A DNA stretch of 9,736 nt, taken from positions 1 through 9,736 of the forward strand of contig JASFPJ010000110.1 in assembly GCA_050116035.1 (NCBI GenBank), in the 5' to 3' direction. The DNA is from SOIA01 sp050116035 (GTDB lineage Bacteria; Acidobacteriota; Aminicenantia; Aminicenantales; Aminicenantaceae). The notes under the pieces are model-generated. The model did no database searches, was not told the origin of the DNA, and saw only the letters and a program-made list of their open reading frames with translations. Positions 1 through 7,224 of this stretch are shown one piece after another. Every line of letters starts with the position of its first letter. Within the stretch, counting starts at the first letter, position 1. A program made the translations under genes and the position numbers.

Positions 1-421
1 CAATGTTCAATTTGCATAACAGAGCGATCTCCAGGGCAATGTCAAGAGCCTCCTTATTAATCGGAAAAGGAGGCGTATCATCAATATCATAAGTGCATGC
101 GGTTTCATTCTTTATCCTGTAGATTATCGTTTTTCTCGTCTTGAATTCCATCAGAGCTGTGCCATCATATTCACCGAGTTCGCTCAGCGTGGGCCTCATG
201 TGCCGGATTATTTCAGCATCATAATCATCGAACTTGTTATATATTCTCGCCGGGCAGTTACAGAATAGCTTTTTTTTGGTTTTGAGCTGCTGGTGAACCT
301 CCAACCCTGCCTTGAAACCCACTCTGTCATAATCGGCCTGGGTGGCTTTGTGAAGCGGCACGTATCCAACAGAATTTTTAGAGCTTTCATAGTTGTCTTT
401 TGGATTAAATTCTCGCTTCAT
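1..421 (-). CDS. gatE: Glu-tRNA(Gln) amidotransferase subunit E (GatE), N-terminal part, cut by window edge
   Basis: The first 140 codons of a longer gene that runs off the left edge. GatE, with the asparaginase-like GatD, converts Glu-tRNA(Gln) to Gln-tRNA(Gln) in the cytoplasm. Visible signatures are GLEVHQQLKTKKKLFCNCP (residues 39-57), MRPTLSELGEYDGTALMEF (75-93) and the DDTPPFPINKEAL stretch (114-126). The 'HQQL', 'LFCNCP' and 'RPTxSELGExD' forms are those of GatE; GatB typically has 'GLEVHxQLxTxxKxFCxC' followed by a different region. About 35 residues precede the GLEVHQQ motif, slightly more than usual. ATG at 421 is the only Met ahead of the motif, but it has no clear Shine-Dalgarno; the frame stays open upstream and includes a TTG, so the start is less certain than the family. 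A TAAAAT hexamer at 443-438 could be a -10 with a short leader. GatE is usually over 600 residues, so most of the gene lies outside. Finding GatE in an otherwise bacterial context is notable. Confidence 0.88.
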   Translation of the reverse strand, partial: MKREFNPKDNYESSKNSVGYVPLHKATQADYDRVGFKAGLEVHQQLKTKKKLFCNCPARIYNKFDDYDAEIIRHMRPTLSELGEYDGTALMEFKTRKTIIYRIKNETACTYDIDDTPPFPINKEALDIALEIALLCKLNI

Positions 422-605
422 TTTTGTGCAGTCTACTATTTTAGCAAAATAACATTTCTTTGAAAGAACCAAAATGTATCATGTTCAAAAATATTTTTCG
501 AGAAATAGATAAAGAAACTTTTTCCCTGGCTGTTCCAACACTTCCGGATTTAATTAAGGAGGGATGGAAATAATCTATCTATTTTTATTTTAGCTATGAT
601 AAAAT

Positions 606-3134
606 TTATATATCGCCAAATTTTCCTAGATTTTCTCTGTACCACTCTTCCTGTTTTTTCACTATTTCCTGGAAACGTGGATCGTCGCGCAGGTTATCGT
701 AAAAAGGATTCTTTATGAGATAAAGATAGTGATACGGGTACGTTTTTACCTTCTCTAGCCCTTTCTCAATCGCCAATTCAATATTCTGAATAGCCTCATC
801 TTTCATTCCCAGCAAAGAATAAATGTTTGATAAAAGGTTGGAAAAGTAAACGGGCTTATCTATCTTCTTGATAACCTCCAAAGATCTTTCTCTTTCCCCT
901 TGTATAGCGAATAACCAAGCGCGTGTATACTGAATATCCTCGTTTTTTGGATCTCGCTCTTCCACTTCTTTAACTATCTCCTCCGCCCTTTCAAACTCTT
1001 GCATCATGATCAGCACTCTTGCGTAATACAAGCGAAGCGTCATATCATCCGGCTCAAGATCTATTGCTTCCTTGATAAGAACAGCAGCTTCTTCAAATTC
1101 TCCCATTTTAAGATAACAGCTTGAACTAAGCTCACGATATACTACAGAAGCCGGGTCCAATTCTATAGCATTAGAATAAAACTCAATAGCTCTTTGATTC
1201 AAATGGATGTCTTTTAGAAAAGCAGCCACATGGTGATTGATTTCTGGATTATCAGGGGATATTTCATGGGCTCTCTTAAAATATTCAAAAGCCCTGTCTA
1301 AATTCTCTTTATAAAAATGGACCCATCCCAGACCTAAGTTTGCCTCTGCTAAATCAGGTTCCATCTGATAAGCCTTCATATAGAATTCTTCCATCTTTCC
1401 AAGATCATCCTGATTATTTTCCCTAACAAAGCGGGACTCGTAGGCATCGCCTAAACCCCAGTAGGCCAGCGCATAATTCTCATCGATTTCTATGGCTTTT
1501 TTCTGATTTAACACTGCAGCCTCAAAATCTTCTTTTCTGCGCAAATCTCTGTATCTTTTTTCAAAATGTCGTCCCTTCGCGTAGAACTCATAGGCCTTGG
1601 TGTTTTCTGTCTCTTTTATTTTAATCGCTTCTAATTGCTCCTCAGTCAGACTCACATTTAATGCATCGGCGATGTCTGTGGATAATTTATCCTGAACCTC
1701 AAAAACTCTATCGAACTCTTCTTCATATTCAAATGATTTGAGGACGAAATTTTCATTGGCATTCACTACATGGGCCGTAATGTAGATTCTCTCTCCTTCT
1801 TTTTTGAGATAGGGCTCTAAAATTGTTTGAACGTCCAGCTCCTGCCCGATTGTTCGGCTGTCTTTTTCCGTTTCACTGTAGCGCCGGATTGAACGCTCAG
1901 GACTGACTTTCAATCCCTCAACGCTGGAAAGCCTTGTGATTACAGCCACGGTCATCTCTTCACAGAAAGCGACTTGATTTTTTTCCTGGCTCAAATCTTT
2001 AAAGGGAAGTACAGCAATGGAATTTTTCCATTTCAATCCACCCAATTTCGGGATTTGAACCAACACTATATAACCGAGAACAAGGATTGCACACGCAAAG
2101 AGGACAGCCGGCAATACCCATCGAATTCTCTTTTTCAGAACTTTTGTCTTGATTTTTCTGGCAAAAACCTTCTCCTTTGTCGGAATCTCCTCCTCGATTT
2201 TGGTCAATTCAGAAAACAACTCCCCGGCTCCCTGGAACCTTCTCTCTTTTTCCTTTTCCAAACATCTCAGTATCACTCGGCTGAGCTCTTTTGGGATCTG
2301 GGCGTTGAACTCCCGGGGATCGGGGGGAATCTCTTTTTCATGTTTCAAGGCAATGCTCAAAGATGTATCCCCCTCGAAAGGCACCTGGCCGGTCATCATC
2401 TCAAAAAGGATAATCCCCAGCGAATAAATATCCGACCGGTGGTCGACCTTTTCTCCCTTGACCTGTTCGGGTGACATGTATTCGGGCGTCCCGATTATCG
2501 AACCCACCCGTGTTATTCCTTTCACTTTTATTGACCGGGCTATCCCAAAATCCATGATCCGGGCATTCCCCTCTTTATCGATCATGATATTCCGAGGCTT
2601 TAAATCCCTGTGCACGATTCCTAGCCGGTGCGCTTCAGCCAATCCCTCACACACCTGTTTGGCTATGGAGATGGCCCTTCCCACGCTCAGCTGCCCTGTC
2701 ATTTTGATCATGTTCCGCAAATCCTCACCCGTCACATATTCCATGGTGATATACGGAGTCCCCTCAAAATCATCGAGATCATACATCCGGCATATATTCT
2801 TGTGCGATATCTTGCGGGCAAATTTCAGTTCGTTCTTAAAGCGCTCGATCATCTTTTCGTCGGCAATCGCCGGATTCAAGAATTTAAGAGCAATCTCTTC
2901 ATTGATTTTCTTATCCACGACTCGATAGACATTGCCCATGCCACCTCTGCCCAACAGTTCAATGATCTCGTACCTGGAGGCCAATACAGTTCCTCTATCA
3001 ATTTCTTTCATGGGAGTTTGAGCCGTCTTCGTCTGGGGCGCATCGATGTCCTCGACGGGTCGGATCTGGGTTCCGCAATTGCCGCAGAAGCGGGTATCTG
3101 AGGGATTTTCAAACTGACAAGTGGGACATTTCAT
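606..3134 (-). CDS. Kinase 1: membrane Ser/Thr protein kinase, zinc ribbon-kinase-TM-TolB-like-TPR (842 aa)
   Basis: A PknB-family receptor-like kinase. Domains in order: zinc ribbon with C3, C6, C17 and C20; Ser/Thr kinase at about 55-315 with glycine loop GRGGMG (62-67), Lys84, helix-C Glu102, HRD 175-177, DLKPRN, DFG 195-197 and GTPEYMSPE (215-223), so all catalytic residues are present; a basic stretch followed by one membrane helix (339-359); a TolB-like/FlgO-like domain beginning SIAVLPF (372) and ending near VFEVQDKL (about 477-484); then about seven or eight TPRs (512-790) and the tail NPFYDNLRDDPRF (809-821). The basic flank puts the kinase in the cytoplasm and the TPRs outside the membrane. 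I chose ATG 3134 because GGGGAG (3148-3143) lies 8 bases upstream and the paralogue starts at the same MKCP motif. A TTG at 3173 opens the same frame but lies inside the predicted promoter spacer. Ligand and substrates cannot be read from sequence. Confidence 0.95.
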   Translation of the reverse strand: MKCPTCQFENPSDTRFCGNCGTQIRPVEDIDAPQTKTAQTPMKEIDRGTVLASRYEIIELLGRGGMGNVYRVVDKKINEEIALKFLNPAIADEKMIERFKNELKFARKISHKNICRMYDLDDFEGTPYITMEYVTGEDLRNMIKMTGQLSVGRAISIAKQVCEGLAEAHRLGIVHRDLKPRNIMIDKEGNARIMDFGIARSIKVKGITRVGSIIGTPEYMSPEQVKGEKVDHRSDIYSLGIILFEMMTGQVPFEGDTSLSIALKHEKEIPPDPREFNAQIPKELSRVILRCLEKEKERRFQGAGELFSELTKIEEEIPTKEKVFARKIKTKVLKKRIRWVLPAVLFACAILVLGYIVLVQIPKLGGLKWKNSIAVLPFKDLSQEKNQVAFCEEMTVAVITRLSSVEGLKVSPERSIRRYSETEKDSRTIGQELDVQTILEPYLKKEGERIYITAHVVNANENFVLKSFEYEEEFDRVFEVQDKLSTDIADALNVSLTEEQLEAIKIKETENTKAYEFYAKGRHFEKRYRDLRRKEDFEAAVLNQKKAIEIDENYALAYWGLGDAYESRFVRENNQDDLGKMEEFYMKAYQMEPDLAEANLGLGWVHFYKENLDRAFEYFKRAHEISPDNPEINHHVAAFLKDIHLNQRAIEFYSNAIELDPASVVYRELSSSCYLKMGEFEEAAVLIKEAIDLEPDDMTLRLYYARVLIMMQEFERAEEIVKEVEERDPKNEDIQYTRAWLFAIQGERERSLEVIKKIDKPVYFSNLLSNIYSLLGMKDEAIQNIELAIEKGLEKVKTYPYHYLYLIKNPFYDNLRDDPRFQEIVKKQEEWYRENLGKFGDI

Positions 3135-3163
3135 GAACTTCTCTCCCCTTCTTTCTTGGGAAA

Positions 3164-3192
3164 AGAATATCAATATAAATTTGAAGAGTCAA
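3164..3192 (-). promoter_or_regulatory. Predicted sigma70-type promoter of kinase 1
   Basis: On the minus strand, TTGACT (3192-3187), a 17-base spacer and TATTCT (3169-3164). The predicted start of transcription is near 3157, giving a leader of about 23 bases to the ATG at 3134. The same elements with the same spacing lie in front of kinase 2, which raises confidence well above a single match. A GAAAAAAGT tract (3211-3203) sits 10 bases upstream of the -35 and is also shared; it may be an UP-like element. Confidence 0.65.
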
Positions 3193-3202
3193 TTCCTGGC
3201 TG

Positions 3203-3211
3203 ACTTTTTTC
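3203..3211 (-). promoter_or_regulatory. Shared A-tract upstream of kinase 1 -35
   Basis: GAAAAAAGT on the minus strand, ending 10 bases before the TTGACT hexamer. The identical nonamer lies 9 bases before the -35 of kinase 2. An UP-like or bending element is the simplest reading; a regulator site shared by the pair is the alternative. Confidence 0.4.
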
Positions 3212-3616
3212 TAACGACATAAAGTGACTTTATAACACTGCCTTCGAGCGAAAATGAAATAGGACCCATCAAATCTTCCCAGAAAAGATGAAAATACACA
3301 AACAGGAAAGGAGAAAAAGCTTAAACTTAAATTGAGTTAAATTTTATATTGGAATTTATTGAGTCAGAAAAATGAACGTTACAGTATTCACATCACATTC
3401 TTTGATTTTTTCTTTAGACTACACTTATTTATCCACGGATGGATTTTTTTGAGATGGTAAAAATCATAAGGCAATAAGCAGTTAAACGAAATAAAGTTCT
3501 AAAAGAATTTCTTAATATTCAGCAGAGAATTTTCCCTCTCATTAGACGAGTTAGATATATGCACACAATTCTTTTTCGAGAATTCCTTTTATTTTGTTGT
3601 GGAAAGGCTTACTCCC
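3212..3616. other. Intergenic region with no gene seen
   Basis: About 400 AT-rich bases between the upstream element of kinase 1 and the stop of the small exported protein. No reading frame with a ribosome site stands out. There are two weak hairpins. AATTCT/AGAATT (3567-3584, 6-base loop) lies some 30 bases past the exported-protein stop but lacks a U-tract on that strand. ATCCA/TGGAT (3431-3444) is followed by Ts on the plus strand, where no gene ends. Neither is a convincing terminator. A small RNA cannot be excluded from sequence alone. Confidence 0.5.
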
Positions 3617-4171
3617 TTACCTGCGTTTCCATCTACAACCAAGCGTATGTCTATAGCTTTCCTCGCCTTCGCCGTCTTGATTTTTTACCAATTCTCCTTC
3701 TTTTTCTTTTTTCAGTTTAAAATCATAAACCACATAAGCTATTGCATCGTACTGATCCATATCGCTCTTTTCTTCACGAAATATATAAGCCTTTTTAAAT
3801 ACAAATTCTACGCTCGTGTATTTTTCTTCAATCTTTTTTCTTTCCCAATATTCTTTTCTTTTTTCTCTTTTATGAATTTTTTTCTTTTCAGGAAGAATAC
3901 TAAGAGATGCCCTTTTAGCCACCATTTCATCGAATTCATTATTTTCAAAATTCTTCCTTATATTTCCAAAATTCAATTCAATTTCAGCGTTTAATCCTGC
4001 TAAGTTTAAATCTTCCTCAACCACACCCGGTCCTAATACAAATTTCTTTCTGGTTTCCTCATCAATTTGCGGATCTTCATTTCTTGTTTCTTGTCTTGCA
4101 CAATTAGAGAATATGGGAAATGCAATAGACAAAACAAAAACAAATAATACTGTGTAATTTCTCAATTTCAT
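3617..4171 (-). CDS. Small exported protein or lipoprotein of unknown family (184 aa)
   Basis: I do not recognise the family. Residues 2-23 form a signal peptide: K2, R4, then the hydrophobic core TVLFVFVLSIAFPIF, followed by Cys24. The context FSN-C is a poor lipobox (Phe at -3, Asn at -1), so lipoprotein processing is possible but unproven. The mature part is very rich in Lys, Glu and Arg, with a charged helical stretch around 95-118 (EKKKIHKREKRKEYWERKK), a more beta-like YDAIAYVVYDFKL segment (139-151) and a basic end, GCRWKRR. The start is secure: AGGAGG (4185-4180) lies 8 bases ahead of the ATG, the strongest ribosome site in the window. The gene sits between two paralogous receptor kinases on the same strand, but gaps of 231 and 482 bases make co-transcription doubtful. 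An envelope partner of the kinases' outer domains is conceivable; nothing in the sequence demonstrates it. Confidence 0.75.
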   Translation of the reverse strand: MKLRNYTVLFVFVLSIAFPIFSNCARQETRNEDPQIDEETRKKFVLGPGVVEEDLNLAGLNAEIELNFGNIRKNFENNEFDEMVAKRASLSILPEKKKIHKREKRKEYWERKKIEEKYTSVEFVFKKAYIFREEKSDMDQYDAIAYVVYDFKLKKEKEGELVKNQDGEGEESYRHTLGCRWKRR

Positions 4172-4268
4172 AGCTCCCTCCTCCTGATCGAATTCTATCT
4201 CCTAAATAATTACTGATTTTTTTTATTTATCACCCCCCTTTATAAAAGTAGTCTGTTTTTAACGCTTT

Positions 4269-4283
4269 ATTCCGAATCGGAAT
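4269..4283. repeat. Perfect 15-base palindrome upstream of the exported protein gene
   Basis: ATTCCGA-A-TCGGAAT: seven-base arms around one central base, about 98 bases upstream of the ATG at 4171 and 120 bases past the kinase 2 stop. The one-base centre is too tight for a good RNA hairpin and no U-run follows on the minus strand, so a protein-binding operator fits better than a terminator. Which gene it would control is inferred from position only. Confidence 0.45.
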
Positions 4284-4402
4284 TTGTTTTTATCCCTTTT
4301 CACTTATATCTTTTTTGCCTTTGAAACTCTATCCAAAAAAAATTGCAGCCAAGCAGAAAATAAATATAAGCGACAAATAATTACTACGCCATGCCATTTT
4401 AT

Positions 4403-6955
4403 TCATAATTTATCGTACTTTATTTGCTTTTCTTCGTGTTTCTTCTTTTCTTTTTTCAAAATTTCTTCGAAACGGGAGTCACTTCGAAGATTATCATAAA
4501 ATGGATTATTCACTAAAAAAGGATATGGATAAAGATAAACATTTAATATTTTTGAACCCTCCTCAATTCCCTCTCGAATATTCCTAATTGCTTCATCGTT
4601 CATTCCCAACAGGGAATAAGCGCTTGTGGCAAAATACGAATAAGATTTTTCTTCTAGGAGCTTTAAAGCTTCTTCTTTCTCACCCTTTATTGCGAACAAC
4701 AAGCCTCTAGCATGTCGAACGCGCCAATAATCTTCTTCATCAATCTTTTCTGCTTTCTCCAATATTTTCTCGGCTTCTTTAAAATTATTCCTTAAAATAA
4801 AAAGGTGAGCATACCGAGAAAGAAGTTCCGTATGATTAGGATCTATGTCCAGTGCTTTTTGAAAACATTCATCAGCCTTATAATAATCTCCCACATACAT
4901 GGAGCAATATGCCATGACATGGCAAGCCCAGAAATGTAAGGGATCAAGCTCCATAGCCCTTGCACAAAACTTAATAGCCTGACCATATAACCCAATGCTC
5001 AAGAAAAATGCTCCTGTAAGATAATTAATCTCTGAATCATGGGGCGCAATTTCGAGTGCACTCTTAAAATTTTTAAAAGCTTCGTCATAATCATCTTTAT
5101 AAAAATTGGCCCACCCAAGACCCACACAAGATTCTGCTAAGTTTGGATTGATATCATGGGCTTTCTTTAAATTGTCGTACATGAACAGAAGATCCTCTTG
5201 ATTTTTGTTTTTGTTGTACTTCACTTCATGAAGAATACCTAATTCAAAATATGCTCTTGCATAGTCTGGATCGATTCTCATGGCTTCTTCATACATCTTT
5301 TTGGCTGAAGCAAAGTAACTTTCATCATAGGATTGCTCATATTTTCTTTTAAAATCTCTCCCTGATACATAATAGAAATATGCATCTGTATCTTTCGGAT
5401 CACTTCGTTTATATTCATCGAATGTCTCTCCAATAAGCGGAAGTTGAAGTGTTTTTGCGATATCACCTGTCAATGAATTTTGAATTGAAAGAACATCTCC
5501 AGGCTCTCCCGAATATTCAAAAGATTCAATGACATAATCTTCACTGGCATCGACGAGGTGAAATTTGACATGAATTTTGTTATCTTCTTCCAAAAGATAA
5601 GATTCCAAAATCTTTTGCACTCTGAGCAGTCCCCCAACTTCTTTGCTTGTTAAATCCGCATCTTTATATCGACCTATTGTTCGGTAAGTGACTACTCTTA
5701 GTCCTTCAATTCGAGATAGTTTACCTATGACGTCTAAAGTCATTCCATCACATAAAGGGCCTTGATCTTTTTCCTCGCTTCGATCCTCAATGGGAAGAAC
5801 AGCAATCGAGTCTTTCCATTCTACTTCTCCTGGCGGTTGTATCTCTATTTTATCTTTTTGTATTATCTGTGGAATAAGAATATAACCAAGCAGAGCAATC
5901 ACAACTACGGAGATTATGCCAACAAGCCATTTGGTTTGAAATTGTCTTTTTCGAGGTATTTTTCTCGTTTTTCTTTTTGTTGGGATCCTCTCTTCAGTGG
6001 AGATTTCTTTTTCTAAATTATCGAGTTCAGAAAACACTTCTCCAATACTCTGGTATCTCTCTTCTTTTTCCTTATCAAGGCATTTGAGAATCACAGTGCT
6101 CAGTTCCTCAGGAATCTGAGCGTTAAAATCTTGGGGATCCGGGGGTTCTTCTGTTTTGTGTTTCAATGCAATGCTTATTGAAGTGTCTCCTTCGAAGGGG
6201 ATTTTCCCGGTAACCATCTCAAAAAGGACGATTCCGAGCGAATAGATGTCAGAACGCTGGTCTACCTCCTCCCCTTTCACCTGCTCAGGAGACATGTATT
6301 CAGGCGTCCCGACCATGATTCCGTCACCGGTTATCCCTTCTGCTTTGAGGGAGCGGGCTATCCCGAAATCCATGATCCGGGCATTTCCTTCTTTATCAAT
6401 CATGATGTTCCTGGACTTTAAATCCCTGTGCACCACCCCCAGATGGTGCGCTTCTGCTAAGCCCTCGCATATCTGTTTGGCGATGGAAATGGCTCTTCCC
6501 ACGCTTAATTGTCCCGTCATCATGATTATGCTCTTTAAATCCTCGCCGGGGACGTATTCCATGGTGATATACGGCGTTCCTTTCTCTTCATTGAGGTCAT
6601 ACATCCGGCAGACATTCTTGTGAGTGATTTTGCGGGCTAATTTGAGTTCATTCTTGAAACGCTCAATCGTTTTCTTCTCAGTGGCAATCACAGGATGAAG
6701 AAGTTTCAGGGCCATTTCTTCATTGATCTTTTTATCTACGACTCTGTAAACATTGCCCATCCCTCCCCTTCCAAGTTCCTCCATGACTTCGTATCTGTCA
6801 GCGATAGTCGTGCCTCGTTCAATTTCTTTCGCGGGTATTTGGACAGTCCTGGTGTGAGCATCAGGACCATCATCTAAGGGTTTGATTTTGGTTCCACAGT
6901 TGCCGCAGAAACGCGTATCACCCGGGTTTTCAAAATGACATTCGGGGCATTTCAT
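4403..6955 (-). CDS. Kinase 2: membrane Ser/Thr protein kinase, zinc ribbon-kinase-TM-TolB-like-TPR (850 aa)
   Basis: Paralogue of kinase 1 with the same architecture. Zinc ribbon C3, C6, C17, C20; kinase at about 55-316 with GRGGMG (62-67), Lys84, helix-C Glu103, HRD 176-178, DFG 196-198 and GTPEYMSPE (216-224), predicted active. The catalytic loop reads DLKSRN, with Ser181 where kinase 1 and most relatives have Pro. A basic segment (327-337) precedes one membrane helix (343-362). The TolB-like domain starts at SIAVLP (383) and ends near 502; about seven or eight TPRs follow (523-800), then NPFYDNLRSDSRF (817-829) and a Lys/Glu-rich tail. Cytoplasmic halves of the two kinases are close to identical, but the outer halves differ greatly, and this one carries more cysteines there (402, 610, 664, 678, 684, 697). 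ATG 6955 is preferred: GGGGA (6969-6965) lies 9 bases upstream and the protein then begins MKCP as in kinase 1. The in-frame TTG at 6985 would lie upstream of the predicted transcript start. Confidence 0.95.
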   Translation of the reverse strand: MKCPECHFENPGDTRFCGNCGTKIKPLDDGPDAHTRTVQIPAKEIERGTTIADRYEVMEELGRGGMGNVYRVVDKKINEEMALKLLHPVIATEKKTIERFKNELKLARKITHKNVCRMYDLNEEKGTPYITMEYVPGEDLKSIIMMTGQLSVGRAISIAKQICEGLAEAHHLGVVHRDLKSRNIMIDKEGNARIMDFGIARSLKAEGITGDGIMVGTPEYMSPEQVKGEEVDQRSDIYSLGIVLFEMVTGKIPFEGDTSISIALKHKTEEPPDPQDFNAQIPEELSTVILKCLDKEKEERYQSIGEVFSELDNLEKEISTEERIPTKRKTRKIPRKRQFQTKWLVGIISVVVIALLGYILIPQIIQKDKIEIQPPGEVEWKDSIAVLPIEDRSEEKDQGPLCDGMTLDVIGKLSRIEGLRVVTYRTIGRYKDADLTSKEVGGLLRVQKILESYLLEEDNKIHVKFHLVDASEDYVIESFEYSGEPGDVLSIQNSLTGDIAKTLQLPLIGETFDEYKRSDPKDTDAYFYYVSGRDFKRKYEQSYDESYFASAKKMYEEAMRIDPDYARAYFELGILHEVKYNKNKNQEDLLFMYDNLKKAHDINPNLAESCVGLGWANFYKDDYDEAFKNFKSALEIAPHDSEINYLTGAFFLSIGLYGQAIKFCARAMELDPLHFWACHVMAYCSMYVGDYYKADECFQKALDIDPNHTELLSRYAHLFILRNNFKEAEKILEKAEKIDEEDYWRVRHARGLLFAIKGEKEEALKLLEEKSYSYFATSAYSLLGMNDEAIRNIREGIEEGSKILNVYLYPYPFLVNNPFYDNLRSDSRFEEILKKEKKKHEEKQIKYDKL

Positions 6956-6985
6956 CACACATAATCCCCATACTTCAGTGGCCAA

Positions 6986-7014
6986 AGAATACCAACAATA
7001 GTAGTAAGTGTCAA
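6986..7014 (-). promoter_or_regulatory. Predicted sigma70-type promoter of kinase 2
   Basis: On the minus strand, a perfect TTGACA (7014-7009), a 17-base spacer and TATTCT (6991-6986). The predicted transcript start is near 6979, giving a leader of about 24 bases. The arrangement matches the kinase 1 promoter: same -10 with trailing TT, same CTT after the -35, and 30 versus 29 bases from the -10 to the ATG. Confidence 0.7.
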
Positions 7015-7017
7015 ATT

Positions 7018-7032
7018 GAAAAAACTTTTTTC
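7018..7032. promoter_or_regulatory. A/T-tract palindrome abutting the kinase 2 -35
   Basis: GAAAAAA-C-TTTTTTC, seven-base arms around one base, starting 4 bases upstream of the -35 hexamer. On the minus strand it contains the same GAAAAAAGT nonamer found ahead of kinase 1. It is likely an UP-like, bent-DNA or operator element; the low complexity of the arms limits confidence. Confidence 0.4.
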
Positions 7033-7130
7033 CCCTGAACTTATTAATGGATAAATGTTTTTAAGCAAAGCATACAGCCAAATTAACATTTTATGCGTCA
7101 TGACAATTCTCTTTAATTTCCATATTCGGT

Positions 7131-7136
7131 TATAAT
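7131..7136 (+). promoter_or_regulatory. Possible -10 element for the NIF3-family gene
   Basis: A consensus TATAAT in the divergent gap, 88 bases before the ATG at 7225. No good -35 lies 16-18 bases upstream (the nearest is TTCTCT, 7107-7112). The perfect GTCATGAC palindrome at 7097-7104 is further upstream. It is plausible as a promoter only because a transcript must start in this gap. Confidence 0.35.
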
Positions 7137-7224
7137 ATGATATTCATGTTTAATCCGCGTGATTCCATGGCTCTTCAGACAGGGAAAACAACTAACAAAA
7201 CAATCGCAAATTAAGGAGTGAAAA

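Noticed and set aside
445..573. Plus-strand open stretch with a 30-codon ORF from ATG 481 (MFKNIFREIDKE...).
   Set aside because: There is no ribosome site ahead of the ATG, it is very short, and it lies in the upstream region of gatE. It might be a gene remnant, but nothing supports it.
552..591. A strong AAGGAGG on the plus strand right before an ATG at 564, with a nine-codon frame.
   Set aside because: The spacing between the Shine-Dalgarno-like run and the ATG is about one base, and the frame ends almost at once.
1974..3101. Several plus-strand ORFs of 90-160 codons opposite kinase 1, and similar ones opposite kinase 2 and the exported protein.
   Set aside because: They lie antisense to clearly coding, conserved sequence, lack ribosome sites and domain character, and are explained as shadows.
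3173..3173. TTG start that would lengthen kinase 1 by 13 residues.
   Set aside because: It lies within the predicted promoter spacer; the extra residues are not shared with kinase 2, and ATG 3134 has a good ribosome site.
3431..3450. ATCCA/TGGAT hairpin followed by Ts on the plus strand.
   Set aside because: The stem is five base pairs and no plus-strand gene ends upstream of it.
4335..4350. U8 run on the minus strand past the kinase 2 stop, preceded by TGC..GCA, as an intrinsic terminator.
   Set aside because: The pairing is only three bases, far too short for a terminator stem.
6985..6985. TTG start that would lengthen kinase 2 by 10 residues.
   Set aside because: It lies immediately after the -10 and ahead of the predicted transcript start; ATG 6955 aligns with the kinase 1 start.
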